Source of the DNA: Collinsella stercoris DSM 13279
GTDB lineage: Bacteria; Actinomycetota; Coriobacteriia; Coriobacteriales; Coriobacteriaceae
DNA length: 64,000 nt
Direction: 5' to 3'
Assembly: GCF_020735465.1 (NCBI RefSeq)
Contig: NZ_CP085935.1
Coordinates: 930,001 to 994,000 of the forward strand
Shown piece after piece: positions 42,567-53,130 of this stretch. The translations under genes and the position numbers were made by a program. The notes below the pieces were generated by a model, which did not search any database, was not told the DNA's origin, and was given only the letters and a program-made list of their open reading frames with translations. Numbering within the stretch: the stretch's first letter is position 1; each line of letters opens with the position of its first letter.

Positions 42567-43703
42567 TTGAGCAGCGAGCAGGGCACGACGCGCCACGCGG
42601 TATCGGTGGCGGTGCCGGTCTACAACGTAGAGCGCTACCTCGCCCAGTGCCTCGATTCCATCCAATCCAGCCTGGGCAGGCGGCTGCAGCTCATCATCGT
42701 CGACGACGGCTCCACCGACGCGAGCCGCGCCATCGCCGAACGTTACGCCGAGCGCGCGGGCGCCGACCCCTCCCTCCCCGATGTGGAGATCGTCGCCAAG
42801 CCCAACGGCGGCTACGGCTCGGCCGTCAACGCGGCACTCGACCGAGCCGACGGCACGTACGTCGGCATCGTGGAGCCCGACGACTACCTCGACGGCGATC
42901 TGTTCGGCGAGCTGTACGCCATCGCCGTCGAGACCGACCTGCCCGACGTGGTCAAATCGACCTACAAGCGCGTGTGGATGCCCGACACCCCCGACCAGCG
43001 CATATGGGGCTCGCTCCTGCGCCATCGCGGCGTGCGCACCTGGGAACGCGGCTGCACCACGCTCGGCGAATCGCCCGAGCTCGTCCGCTGGCACCCTTCC
43101 GTGTGGTCCGCCATCTACCGCCGCGATTTTCTCCGCGAGACGAACACCCGCTTTATCGAGGCGCCGGGCGCCGGCTGGGTCGACAACCCCTTCGTCATGC
43201 GCGCCATGTGCCAAGCGCAGCGCATAGCCTTCACCGACGACGCGTGGTATTGCTACCGCGAGGACCGTCCGGGCTCGAGCAGCGTCACCAAGGCCCCCAC
43301 GCTGTCCCTCACCCGCTGGCTGCAGATGGCCGACGAGGTGGCCGCGAGCCGCTGGTCCGCCGACGAGGGCGTGCTCGCCTCGCTCGCGAGCATCGGGTTT
43401 CGCTACGCATCCCACCTATGGGACGCGCCTGAGGCGGAGGACGGCCAGGTCCGAGAGCTTCTCGCGCGCGTCATGAACGCGATCCCCAAACATGTGGCCC
43501 TTTCCCTGGATGACGTATCGCCCGCGGCGAAGCAGCGCTACCTCGCCATGACCCGTCAAGACGGAGACGTTGGCGGCGCGGGCGCCTACCGGCTCGCCAT
43601 GCTGCGCGAGCTGCTGTATTCCTGGCGCGAGAACGGCCTGTACTTCGCCTGCGAGCGAGCAGGGCTGCACCGTCACGCCGCCGACGCCCCCAAACCCCGC
43701 TAA
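42567..43703 (+). CDS. Family 2 glycosyltransferase
   Basis: The 378-aa protein probably starts at TTG 42567; the ribosome site is weak (CGGAA) and no in-frame ATG precedes the catalytic domain. It shows the GT-A pattern VSVAVPVYNVERYLAQCLDSI, LIIVDDGSTDASRAIAERYAE, PNGGYGSAVNAAL and the DxD region VEPDDYLDGDLF. The second half (LRHRGVRTWERG...GWVDNPFVMRAM) is acceptor-binding. It likely adds a sugar to a surface polysaccharide or teichoic acid. The gene at 43713 encodes a relative nine bases later. Confidence 0.88.
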   Translation: MSSEQGTTRHAVSVAVPVYNVERYLAQCLDSIQSSLGRRLQLIIVDDGSTDASRAIAERYAERAGADPSLPDVEIVAKPNGGYGSAVNAALDRADGTYVGIVEPDDYLDGDLFGELYAIAVETDLPDVVKSTYKRVWMPDTPDQRIWGSLLRHRGVRTWERGCTTLGESPELVRWHPSVWSAIYRRDFLRETNTRFIEAPGAGWVDNPFVMRAMCQAQRIAFTDDAWYCYREDRPGSSSVTKAPTLSLTRWLQMADEVAASRWSADEGVLASLASIGFRYASHLWDAPEAEDGQVRELLARVMNAIPKHVALSLDDVSPAAKQRYLAMTRQDGDVGGAGAYRLAMLRELLYSWRENGLYFACERAGLHRHAADAPKPR

Positions 43704-43712
43704 GGAGCATTC

Positions 43713-44867
43713 GTGTCCCCCGATCCCACAACCGTCGAAGCCGTCCAAACCGTCGACGCACCCAGCGAACCCCGCACTGCGATGACGCATGCGCCCCTCG
43801 TGTCCGTCATCATCCCCGCGTACAACGTCGAGGCCTACGTGGAGGCGGCGGTGCGCTCCGTGCTCGACCAGACGCTCGCGGACATCGAGGTCATCGTCGT
43901 TGACGATGGATCCAAAGACGCCACGGGCAAGATCCTCGACCGCATGGCGCAAGACGACCCGCGCCTCACGGCCCTGCACGTGCAAAACGGCGGCGCTCCC
44001 GCCGCGCGCAACCTCGCGATCGACCGGGCGCGCGGGCGCTACCTCGTGTTCGTCGATGCCGACGACGAGTGCGCCCCGACCATGCTCGAACGTCTCGCCC
44101 AGATCATGGACCGCGATGGCTGCGAGCTCGCCGTCTGCGGCTTCGAGATCGTCACCACCACGGGATACGGCAACGGCGAGGACTCCGGCGACAGCACCTA
44201 CGTCGAGGTCAAGCAGGTGCCCGACGCCGTGTACCGCACGGCCGACGAGTTCCACCGAGCCTCCCCCGCCCTGTTCGACAGCAACATGTTCTACCCGCCC
44301 TGGAACAAGATGTTCCTGGCGAGCCGCCTCAACGACCTCAACATCCGCTACCGCGACGTCTTTTGGGACGACTTCCCCTTCGTGCTCGACTACATCCGCG
44401 ACGTCCAGAGCGTCAGCATGACCAGCGAGCCGCTCTACCGGTTCTTCCGCCGGCGGGCCGACTCCGAGACCGCCCGCTACCGCGACGGCGTGTTCGAGAA
44501 GCGCGAGACCGAGAACGACTGGATGCGCGAGCTGTACCGCCATTGGGGCATGGAGGACGACCCGACCGCGGACGAGATGGTGAGCCGCCGCTACATCGAG
44601 CGCCTGGTGGGGTGCGTCGCGAACGAGTGCTCTCCCAAGAACCCCAAGACGTTCGCGCAAAAACGGGCCAAGGTGGCCGAGATGCTCGCCTCGCCCGCCG
44701 TCAAGCCCGCACTCGCCTCGGCCCGTCCGCGCAGCGCGAAGATGCGCCTCATGCTCGTGCCGTACCGCATGCACAGCGCCACGCTCTGCCTGCTCTCCGG
44801 CATGTTCATCGAGTGGGTCCGCGGCGCGGCGCCCACACTGTTCGCCAAGCTCAAGGCCACCAGGTAG
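43713..44867 (+). CDS. Family 2 glycosyltransferase
   Basis: The 384-aa protein starts at GTG 43713 behind AAGGAG. The catalytic domain begins at about residue 28: VSVIIPAYNVEAYVEAAVRSVLDQTL, EVIVVDDGSKDATGKI, NGGAPAARNLAIDRARGRYLVFVDADDECAP (DxD). It is close to CpsJ/EpsJ-type transferases that build capsule or exopolysaccharide. It is in one operon with the transferase before it, ending at the hairpin 44981-45014. The sugar and acceptor are unknown. Confidence 0.88.
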   Translation: MSPDPTTVEAVQTVDAPSEPRTAMTHAPLVSVIIPAYNVEAYVEAAVRSVLDQTLADIEVIVVDDGSKDATGKILDRMAQDDPRLTALHVQNGGAPAARNLAIDRARGRYLVFVDADDECAPTMLERLAQIMDRDGCELAVCGFEIVTTTGYGNGEDSGDSTYVEVKQVPDAVYRTADEFHRASPALFDSNMFYPPWNKMFLASRLNDLNIRYRDVFWDDFPFVLDYIRDVQSVSMTSEPLYRFFRRRADSETARYRDGVFEKRETENDWMRELYRHWGMEDDPTADEMVSRRYIERLVGCVANECSPKNPKTFAQKRAKVAEMLASPAVKPALASARPRSAKMRLMLVPYRMHSATLCLLSGMFIEWVRGAAPTLFAKLKATR

Positions 44868-44980
44868 ACCGGCGACCCGTGGCACCGAACGCGGGTCGGC
44901 ACGGGCGGCGCCCGGCAGGCGGCCCGCTTGAGGCGCGGTGACGTCGCGCACGGCGCAATGGATCAATCGATCTTAAGAGA

Positions 44981-45014
44981 ACCCTATGGAACGATGCGCG
45001 TCTCCATAGGGTTT
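44981..45014 (+). terminator. Hairpin after the glycosyltransferase pair
   Basis: AACCCTATGGA (44981-44991) is exactly complementary to TCCATAGGGTT (45004-45014), with TTCC following. It is about 115 bp after the stop at 44867 and before the next gene at 45113. Confidence 0.65.
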
Positions 45015-45112
45015 CCTCGTGTGTTAGGACTTTGCGTTCCTTCGCGTCGAGGGGTGGTTTTACCCTCGCGCGAGTACGAGAATCTCGTGAGCGATCACGA
45101 GAGGTACCAAGC

Positions 45113-46333
45113 ATGTCCACATCCCAAGACCAGGCGCGCACACGCACCAACACCATAGAAGACGACGACGCCACGACGGTCCGCACCGCGCACGACCGCC
45201 AGAGGGAAGCTCCCCTCGACGCGGTGGAACATGACGTGGCGGAGGCGAGTGCAGCCGCGACGAACGCGATGGGTGTCGGTGCGACGAGCGTGATGGGCGC
45301 GGGCGCAGCCCCGACCGGCGGGTCATCGCCCACAACGGAGCTGGCAGGTGGGCGCAGCCCATACGCCGCGTACCTTGGATCCCCCGACACGCACATTGGC
45401 GCCACGCAGCCCATCGCCGTGCGCAAAGGCCTGTTCGACGGCATCTCCGTTGCCCAGGTCATCGCAGCGTCGGCGGCAGCGGCGACGTCGATGCTCCTCG
45501 CCTCGCGCATCGGCATCGCCGGCTCCGTCATCGGCGCCGCCGTGAGCTCCATGATCACCGTGATCTGCTCGCAGCTCTACCGCAACGCCCTCGACGCGAG
45601 CGCGCAGAAGCTCAAGGCAAAGCAGGCGTCCTCGGGCCTCGTGCACGGCACGGCGATGAGTGCCTCGGCAGCAACAGAACCCAACGGCACGGTCGCCGCG
45701 CCGTACGCGGCCCGACTTGAAGGCAGGGACCTCACCGCGCGCATAGCGCCCACCAAGCTGCAGGCGCGCGCCGCGGCGGAGCGAAGCGCCACCAAACGCA
45801 AGGTCGCCGTCGTCTCCGTCGTCATCGCCGTCGCGGCGGTCGCCGCGAGCGCGGGCATCATCATGCTCACCACCTCGGGCGAGGGCCTCGGCGCAAAAGC
45901 GCCCTCGCTCTTCGCGCGTACCGACCAGCAGACCGTCGCCCCCGAGGACCCCGCCGATGAGCTCGCCTCCTCCACACCCGCACCGCAAGACACCGACGCG
46001 TCGTCGACCGACGGGCAATCTACCAACCAGTCAGGGACGACTGACGGCGCCACAAACGCGGGTGGTCAGGACGCGACGGGCGGAGGGGCCGCGGGCAACG
46101 GGCAGCCCGGCACCGACGGGTCCACCTCGAATGGCGCAACCGGCTCCGGCGACTCGACAGCCGGCAACGGCGCCGGCAGTTCAGATGCCGGCGGCAACAC
46201 GGGGACATCCGGCGGCGGCTCCGCGAACGGCGGCACCACGGACACGCCCAGCACGGGCACCGGCCAGCCCGGCTCCTCCGCCGGCGGCAAGACGGACACC
46301 TCGACAAACACCGGCACGAACCCCCGCGCTTAA
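45113..46333 (+). CDS. Membrane-anchored protein with a long Ser/Gly/Thr-rich tail, unknown function
   Basis: The 406-aa protein starts at ATG 45113 behind GAGAGG. Residues 1-95 are charged and Ala-rich. One hydrophobic region at about 118-145 (ISVAQVIAASAAAATSMLLASRIGIAGSVIGAAVSSMITVI) and a second at about 226-247 (VAVVSVVIAVAAVAASAGIIMLTT) flank a basic segment. From residue 265 to the end it is a disordered Gly/Ser/Thr/Asp repeat, likely outside the cell and possibly glycosylated. No catalytic motif is seen. It follows two glycosyltransferase genes, which might modify it; that is speculation. Confidence 0.7.
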   Translation: MSTSQDQARTRTNTIEDDDATTVRTAHDRQREAPLDAVEHDVAEASAAATNAMGVGATSVMGAGAAPTGGSSPTTELAGGRSPYAAYLGSPDTHIGATQPIAVRKGLFDGISVAQVIAASAAAATSMLLASRIGIAGSVIGAAVSSMITVICSQLYRNALDASAQKLKAKQASSGLVHGTAMSASAATEPNGTVAAPYAARLEGRDLTARIAPTKLQARAAAERSATKRKVAVVSVVIAVAAVAASAGIIMLTTSGEGLGAKAPSLFARTDQQTVAPEDPADELASSTPAPQDTDASSTDGQSTNQSGTTDGATNAGGQDATGGGAAGNGQPGTDGSTSNGATGSGDSTAGNGAGSSDAGGNTGTSGGGSANGGTTDTPSTGTGQPGSSAGGKTDTSTNTGTNPRA

Positions 46334-46602
46334 GACGCGCTCTGCCCTGTCTATGGGGCTGTCCTGTTCATCGGGGTGGTCTTGTTCATCAAGGTTGCCC
46401 CATCGAGCGGACGGCGAGGGCGGCCTTACGCAGAGACGAGCGATGCAGCGGATATGCGCACGCACCCGATGCACAGCCACGGCTAATTGAGCGCAAGAAC
46501 CGGACGCTGTTCAGCGTCAGCGCACCAGCGAAGATGTGTCACGCGAAAACGGGGCGCTCGATGCTACCATGGTTCTTCGCACACGTATGAAAAGAGACCG
46601 CC

Positions 46603-48297
46603 ATGGCACGCACCGCAGATACTCCAACGCTCACGCAGAACAACCGCATCTACCTGTATCGCCTGCTCTCCCAAGAGCTGGGTTGCGGCAAGCAGGTGTT
46701 TCTTCCCACCGTCGAGGGCGCCCTCGCCGGTGATCGCATGACCGCCGAAGACCTTGGGTACGAGAGCACGCGCGCGCTTCTCGAGGCGCTCGATGAGTTC
46801 GTGAAGCTCACGATATTCAAGGGCGGGCGCATCTACGCGACCGTCATCGCGCAACCCGCGTGGGACGAGGCGCTCGCCGCGCTCGAATCCGGCTCGTCGG
46901 CTAAAAGCGATGGCGGGTCGAAGTCGGGCAAGCCGTGGAAGCGCAAGAAGACCGATAAGGCCCTCAAGCCGGTGCGCCCCAAGCGCGTCAAGCGCCCGCA
47001 GCCCGCGTGCGACGCGGCCGCCCCTGAGGCACCCGAGAGCGCCAAGGGCACCGCAAGCGCTCAAGCAGTCTCTGGAAGCACCGCGCAGATTGCGGCAAAT
47101 CTGGAAACGGTAGCGGAACCCGAACGTGCCACGGCTGCGCAGGAGGCCTCATCGGGTGCCGAGCGCACCCCGACTCACCAGGACGCGCTGACGGAACCCA
47201 AGCACATCGCGGATGAGCAGCCATCGTCGGCATGCACGGGGCGCGACAAAGTCGCCCTGGCAGATTCGGCAGGCACGGGGCAAGCCATGGACGCCTCGGG
47301 AAAGCCGGTGGACACAGGGCGCCTCGCGCCAGAACAAGCCGCCCAAGAGGCCGTCGTAGAACAGGCGGCAGCGGACGGCGCAGCACCCGATGGAACAAGC
47401 GACGCGACCGACGTTCCGGAGCAGACCTCCCCGCACGACGCCGCCCTCACCTCACCGGCGCCCGCGATCTCCCTCACCGTGACGTACGACCCGTACAGCG
47501 GCATCGACCGTGAGGTCAAGCTCGAGTCGCACCCCGTGACGGTCCCCGATGCCGCAGCTGCCGATCGCGCGAACGACGCCCAAGCACCCGGTGCCGCCAC
47601 GCATACATCCGATGCCGGCGCAACCAGCGACGCGCACGCGTCCTCTTCCGCAATCGCGCTGGAAGCCTCACCGAAGCGCCCGGTGCAAGACGAAAAGGAG
47701 GCACACGTAAGCGCTGGGCACGCAGTCGCGGCCACACCCGTCTCGAACACGCACGAGCCCGGCGCCGCCGCAGCATCCGCCTCGCTTGAGACCGTGTACG
47801 AGCCCACCTGCGCCCACGCGCCTTCGGACCCCGATCAGCAAAACGCACCTCACTTCGATGAGGTGCCTGCCCCATGCCGCGTCGATGCCCCTGACTCGTC
47901 CGTGACGCACCCCTCGCTCAGCACGAGCCAAGACCTCGCATGCGAAGCGACGGCCGCGGCAAGCCCCGCATCATGCGCGAACGAGCCCCCCTCGCAACCC
48001 GTACCCCTCGACCCGAACGTTCTCGCCACCTACCCCAAGGACTTTGCCGCCGAGGTGTACCCGCCCAGCGACGCCATCGCCGATCTTTGCGAGCTGCTCC
48101 CCTACGGGACCGAAGTGTTCACGCTACTTGCCGAGGATTACGAGCGGGCACGCAAACTTGAGCTTGTACGTGGCACTCGCGCCCGCGCAACGTTCCCCCT
48201 GCGCATCCAGCACGCCAACTCTGTCGAACCGATCCGGATCACCCTCAAGAAACGCTCTGGATCAGGCCTCAAGTGGGAGCTCTGCGCCATCGAATAA
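46603..48297 (+). CDS. Protein with a LOTUS/OST-HTH-like N-terminus and a conserved C-terminal domain joined by a 380-aa disordered linker
   Basis: The 564-aa protein starts at ATG 46603 (AAAAGAGA upstream). Residues 8-85 (NNRIYLYRLLSQELGCGKQVFLPTVEG...MTAEDLGYESTRALLEALDEFVKLTIFKGGRIYATVI) have the length and pattern of an OST-HTH/LOTUS winged helix, a fold often tied to RNA. Residues 100-470 are Ala/Pro/Ser/Asp rich with little order. The last 90 residues (VLATYPKDFAAEVYPPSDAIADLCELLPYGTEVFTLLAEDYERARKLELVRGTRARATFPLRI...GLKWELCAIE) look folded again. The domain call is tentative and the function unknown. Confidence 0.6.
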   Translation: MARTADTPTLTQNNRIYLYRLLSQELGCGKQVFLPTVEGALAGDRMTAEDLGYESTRALLEALDEFVKLTIFKGGRIYATVIAQPAWDEALAALESGSSAKSDGGSKSGKPWKRKKTDKALKPVRPKRVKRPQPACDAAAPEAPESAKGTASAQAVSGSTAQIAANLETVAEPERATAAQEASSGAERTPTHQDALTEPKHIADEQPSSACTGRDKVALADSAGTGQAMDASGKPVDTGRLAPEQAAQEAVVEQAAADGAAPDGTSDATDVPEQTSPHDAALTSPAPAISLTVTYDPYSGIDREVKLESHPVTVPDAAAADRANDAQAPGAATHTSDAGATSDAHASSSAIALEASPKRPVQDEKEAHVSAGHAVAATPVSNTHEPGAAAASASLETVYEPTCAHAPSDPDQQNAPHFDEVPAPCRVDAPDSSVTHPSLSTSQDLACEATAAASPASCANEPPSQPVPLDPNVLATYPKDFAAEVYPPSDAIADLCELLPYGTEVFTLLAEDYERARKLELVRGTRARATFPLRIQHANSVEPIRITLKKRSGSGLKWELCAIE

Positions 48298-48309
48298 CGA
48301 TAACGACAC

Positions 48310-48432
48310 GAAATGTTGCAGTAGATTCTAAAGTCCGCGAGCATACAAGGTATAACGACAAGCAAATCCGCAGGTAGATGCCCTGTCGTTTTTTAGTCAA
48401 CTTTGACAGGCATCGATTTACTGCAACATTTC
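48310..48432 (+). repeat. Structured intergenic element C: 14-bp inverted repeat with CCGCAGGTA core
   Basis: GAAATGTTGCAGTA (48310-48323) is exactly complementary to 48419-48432. The core CCGCAGGTA is at 48368-48376 and is followed at once by a hairpin, GATGCCCTGTC (48377-48387) with GACAGGCATC (48405-48414), one bulge. The left-arm-to-core gap is 44 nt here and 42 in element B, and the inner stem ends four to six bases before the right arm in both. The arms themselves are unrelated. Confidence 0.62.
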
Positions 48433-48484
48433 TAACTTCGCTATGCCACCAACGCGCGAAACGTCAACTTCATTGATGAAATAG

Positions 48485-48518
48485 AATTGGGCTGCCTACC
48501 TGCGTAGACAGCCCAATT
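48485..48518 (-). terminator. Terminator of ettA
   Basis: AATTGGGCTG-C-CTAC and GTAG-A-CAGCCCAATT form a 14-bp stem with one mismatch around CTGC. On the minus strand it is followed by CTATTTC, 54 bp beyond the ettA stop. The plus side also runs into ACACTTTTC, so it may act in both directions. Confidence 0.7.
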
Positions 48519-48572
48519 GAACACTTTTCGATCACCCGGGGCCCTCATCACATGGCGAGGGACGCCCGTCCA

Positions 48573-50252
<1,680 letters not shown>

Positions 50253-50343
50253 ACACGCTCCGTTTCTTGCGGGATTACGCAGTCATATGACGTCATTGTC
50301 GCATGAAACCCGACGCTGCAGGAATTCTCGATACCTCAATTCG

Positions 50344-50393
50344 GGGACAGAACCTTTTCTGAGGTGCCCCCACCTCAGAAAAGGTTCTGTCCC
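50344..50393. repeat. 23-bp perfect hairpin with CCCC loop, REP-like
   Basis: GGGACAGAACCTTTTCTGAGGTG (50344-50366, only its ends are needed: GGGACAG...GAGGTG) is exactly complementary to 50371-50393. The ends match the palindromes at 41002 and 41328 (GGGAC and CACCTC), marking a dispersed repeat family. It lies between the metY stop and the ettA start. Confidence 0.75.
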
Positions 50394-50429
50394 TAATTTA
50401 ATGCCAAAACGGCTCACCGGAGCAGATCA

Positions 50430-51734
50430 CTAAAGCGCGGCGAAGGCCTGGTCCAGGTCCCAGATGATATCTTCGGCGGCCTCGGTGCCGATGGACAGGC
50501 GGATGGTCGACGGCGTGATGCCCTGGTCGGCGAGCTCGGCGGCAGTCAGTTGAGAATGCGTGGTCGTGGCGGGATGGATAACCAGGCTTTTCACATCCGC
50601 GACATTCGCAAGCAGGCTAAATACCTTCAGATGGTCGATGAACTTCCACGCCGCCTCCTGGCCACCGCGGATCTCGAAGGTGAAGATGGACGCGCCTCCG
50701 CGTGGGAAGTAACGCTCGTACAGCGCATGGTCGGGATGGTCGGACAGGCTCGGATGGTTCACGCGATCCACGTGCGGACTAGCCGCCAAATACTCGACAA
50801 CGCGCCGTGTGTTCTCACTATGACGGTCCAGGCGCAGCGAGAGCGTCTCGACGCCCTGCAACAGGATCCAAGCGTTGAACGGCGAGATGCACGGGCCCTC
50901 GTCACGCAATAGAATCGCGCGCACATAGGTCGCAAATGCCGCCGGGCCCGCCGCCTCGGCAAACGAAATGCCGTGGTAGCTGGGATTCGCCTCGGCGATG
51001 GGCGCGTACTTGCCACTCGCAGCCCAATCAAAAGTGCCGCCGTCCACGATGATGCCGCCCAGGCTCGTCCCGTGCCCGCCCAAAAACTTGGTCGCAGAAT
51101 GCACGACAATATCTGCACCGTGCTCCAAGGGTCGGAACAGATACGGCGTGCCAAAGGTGTTGTCTACCACCACGGGCACACCGTGCGTGTGCGCGAGTGC
51201 GGAGATCGCATCAATATTGGGGATGTCCGAATTGGGGTTGCCGAGCGTCTCCAGGTACACAAGCGCGGTGTTGGGGCGAATCGCCGCCTCGACCTCGTCC
51301 AGGTCGTGTGCGTTCACGAACGTGGTCTCGATGCCAAAGGCCGCGAGCGTGTGCGCCAGCAGGTTATACGTGCCGCCGTAGATGGTCTTCTGCGCGACCA
51401 CGTGCGCACCTGCCTGCGCGAGGGCCTGGATGGTGAGGGTGATGGCCGCGGCGCCCGACGCCACCGCCAGTGCGGCGACACCGCCCTCGAGTGCGGCGAC
51501 TCGCTCCTCAAGCACCGCCTGCGTGGAGTTGGTAAGACGTCCGTAGATGTTGCCGGCGTCCGCCAAGCCAAAGCGATCTGCCGCATGTTGGGCGTCGCGG
51601 AACACGTAGCTCGCCGTCTGGTAGATAGGCACCGCACGCGCCCCAGTCGTGGCGTCGGGCTCCTCCTGCCCCACATGCAGCTGCAGCGTATCGAACTGGA
51701 ACTCATGCTCGGCAGTATCCGTATACAAACCCAT
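50430..51734 (-). CDS. metY: O-acetylhomoserine sulfhydrylase (Cys/Met metabolism PLP enzyme)
   Basis: The 434-aa protein starts at ATG 51734 behind GAAAGGGG. PLP-binding Lys216 lies in HSATKFLGGHGTSLGG. The opening FDTLQLHVGQEEPDATTGARAVPIYQTASYVF and the length fit MetY (about 430) better than MetB/MetC (about 380). It makes homocysteine from O-acetylhomoserine and sulfide, giving direct sulfur entry into methionine. The promoter TTGACC-17-TACTAT lies at 51812-51840. No riboswitch was recognised in the short leader. Confidence 0.92.
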   Translation of the reverse strand: MGLYTDTAEHEFQFDTLQLHVGQEEPDATTGARAVPIYQTASYVFRDAQHAADRFGLADAGNIYGRLTNSTQAVLEERVAALEGGVAALAVASGAAAITLTIQALAQAGAHVVAQKTIYGGTYNLLAHTLAAFGIETTFVNAHDLDEVEAAIRPNTALVYLETLGNPNSDIPNIDAISALAHTHGVPVVVDNTFGTPYLFRPLEHGADIVVHSATKFLGGHGTSLGGIIVDGGTFDWAASGKYAPIAEANPSYHGISFAEAAGPAAFATYVRAILLRDEGPCISPFNAWILLQGVETLSLRLDRHSENTRRVVEYLAASPHVDRVNHPSLSDHPDHALYERYFPRGGASIFTFEIRGGQEAAWKFIDHLKVFSLLANVADVKSLVIHPATTTHSQLTAAELADQGITPSTIRLSIGTEAAEDIIWDLDQAFAAL

Positions 51735-51811
51735 GGGATTCCCCTTTCATCCAAGCAGGAACCGCACGCCGGCGATATATTCCTACCTATTTGGTGAGTT
51801 GTTGGCATGCA

Positions 51812-51840
51812 TAGTACGCAGGGGGAACCGCTCGGTCAAA
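51812..51840 (-). promoter_or_regulatory. Promoter of metY
   Basis: On the minus strand TTGACC (51840-51835) and TACTAT (51817-51812) are separated by 17 bp. The start ATG is 78 bp downstream of the -10 box. Confidence 0.75.
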
Positions 51841-51890
51841 CATCATTGCCTACGGATTTCGACAGTGTTTCGCTTTGCAGGAGAAGCCGT

Positions 51891-52619
51891 GGGTTGATTT
51901 CCAACCTCATCGAAACACCCTGACCGAATGGCGCGTTTCCGCAGTCAGCGAGACGGCCGGGAGGTCCCGCAAGGGGCCTCCCACCGCCGTTTCCGCTGGT
52001 GTAGGATTTGTGCCGGGGCGTCGCGATGGGTCCTGAGGGCATGCTCCGCCGACCCGCCGCGCGCCGCCTCCGGACTCAGCGCGACGGGTGCCTCGGCCCC
52101 GATTCGGTTGTCCCCGCAGGGGCTACCCCGCCAGCGGCGCCTCACCCCTCTCGGCGCGGGCGCGCTCCACGCACCCCGGCGTCAGGTCGAGCTCGCCGGG
52201 CGCCAGCATCTCGATCCCGAAGGCGCCCATGAGGGCGCGCGCGTCCTCCCCGAGCGCCGCGGCGAGCATCTCGGCGGGCGACCTCCAGGCGAGCCTGCCG
52301 CGCGGCTCGGAGTCGACCCGGGACATCACGATCGCCGCGTCGGCGCGGGTGAGGCGGTCGAAGGAGATGCCCCGGCCCTTGGGCGGCAGCTTCCTGATCT
52401 CGACGTGGTTCTTCTCGCAGCCGCCCTTCTGGTCGGCGCGGCGGGGGTCGCAGTAGAACAGCCTCGTCTCGCCGGGAAGCTCGCCGAGGAGCGCGGCGAT
52501 GCCGTCCTCGTCGGCGAACTCGGGGCCGTTGTCGGTGAGCACGAGGCGGAAGGCGCGGCGCACGCCGTCGGGGCCGAGCGCGGCGCGCACGAGCCCCAGC
52601 CCCGCGAGCACCGAGGCGC
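51891..52619 (-). mobile_element. Truncated IS30-family element
   Basis: This holds the C-terminal half of an IS30-type transposase (52123-52611) and its downstream end. Read inward, that end includes a GGGAGG...CCTCCC hairpin (51959-51982). The upstream half is missing: sequence stops at 52619, where an IS3-type end beginning TGTTACC joins. The outer boundary near 51891 is estimated. Confidence 0.6.
52123..52611 (-). pseudogene. IS30-family transposase, C-terminal fragment
   Basis: About 162 codons remain. The DDE region is recognisable: LVLTDNGPEFADEDGIAALLGELPG with the second Asp, then YCDPRRADQKGGCEKNHVEIRKLPPKGRG with the Glu, and FDRLTRADAAIVMSRVDSEPRGRLAWRSPAEML. The N-terminal HTH and first catalytic Asp are absent. 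The fragment cannot be active. Confidence 0.85.
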
Positions 52620-53130
52620 TGTTACCGCTAATCTAAGATTCACCGTTTGGGACTGCGGTGGTGATCCTGGACCAAATCCATCCTACGCTGCTAGACCCAA
52701 GTCCCTGCGGTACTGCATGGGGCTCCTGTAATCCAGGTCGCCCTTTATCCTGACATCCCTGTACCATCTGAGGTAGGCGTCGAGCATGTCCGTGAACTCC
52801 TCGATCGTGACCCCGGCCCAGTCGCAGCCGTGGAAGAACTCTATCTTCAGCCTCCCGAAGAAGCCCTCGCACCTCGCGTTGCCGGGGCTGCACCCCTTCC
52901 TCGACATCGACCTGACCAGGCCGTTCTCATCGCATATCCTTATCCATCCCGGCCAGCGGTAGCGGCAGCCGCGGTCCGAGTGGATCTTGGGGTGATCGCC
53001 CTCGCCGAGCCACTTGCACGCGCCGAGCAGCGACGAGTTCGCCATCTCGGCGTCGGGCGACGTGGAGATCGACCAGCTCGGCGGCATGCCGTCGAAGCAG
53101 TCCACGATCGGCGACAGGTACACCTTGCCG
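52620..53130 (-). mobile_element. IS3-family fragment joined to the IS30 remnant
   Basis: One end (TGTTACCGCTAATC, 52620 onward) looks like an IS3-type TG terminus sitting exactly at the break in the IS30 remnant. The other side stops abruptly near 53130, inside the transposase reading frame, where DUF4097-like coding sequence begins. The block is therefore a deletion or recombination junction, not an intact insertion. Confidence 0.65.
52683..53130 (-). pseudogene. IS3-family (IS150-type) transposase OrfB, C-terminal fragment
   Basis: The readable frame begins at GKVYLSPIVDCFDG and continues through HPKIHSDRGCRYRWPGW (second Asp), SRKGCSPGNARCEGFFGRLKIEFFHG (Glu) and YLRWYRDVRIKGDLDYRSPMQYRRDLGL, the usual OrfB end. 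The first half with the DNA-binding part and first Asp is lost. Confidence 0.88.
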
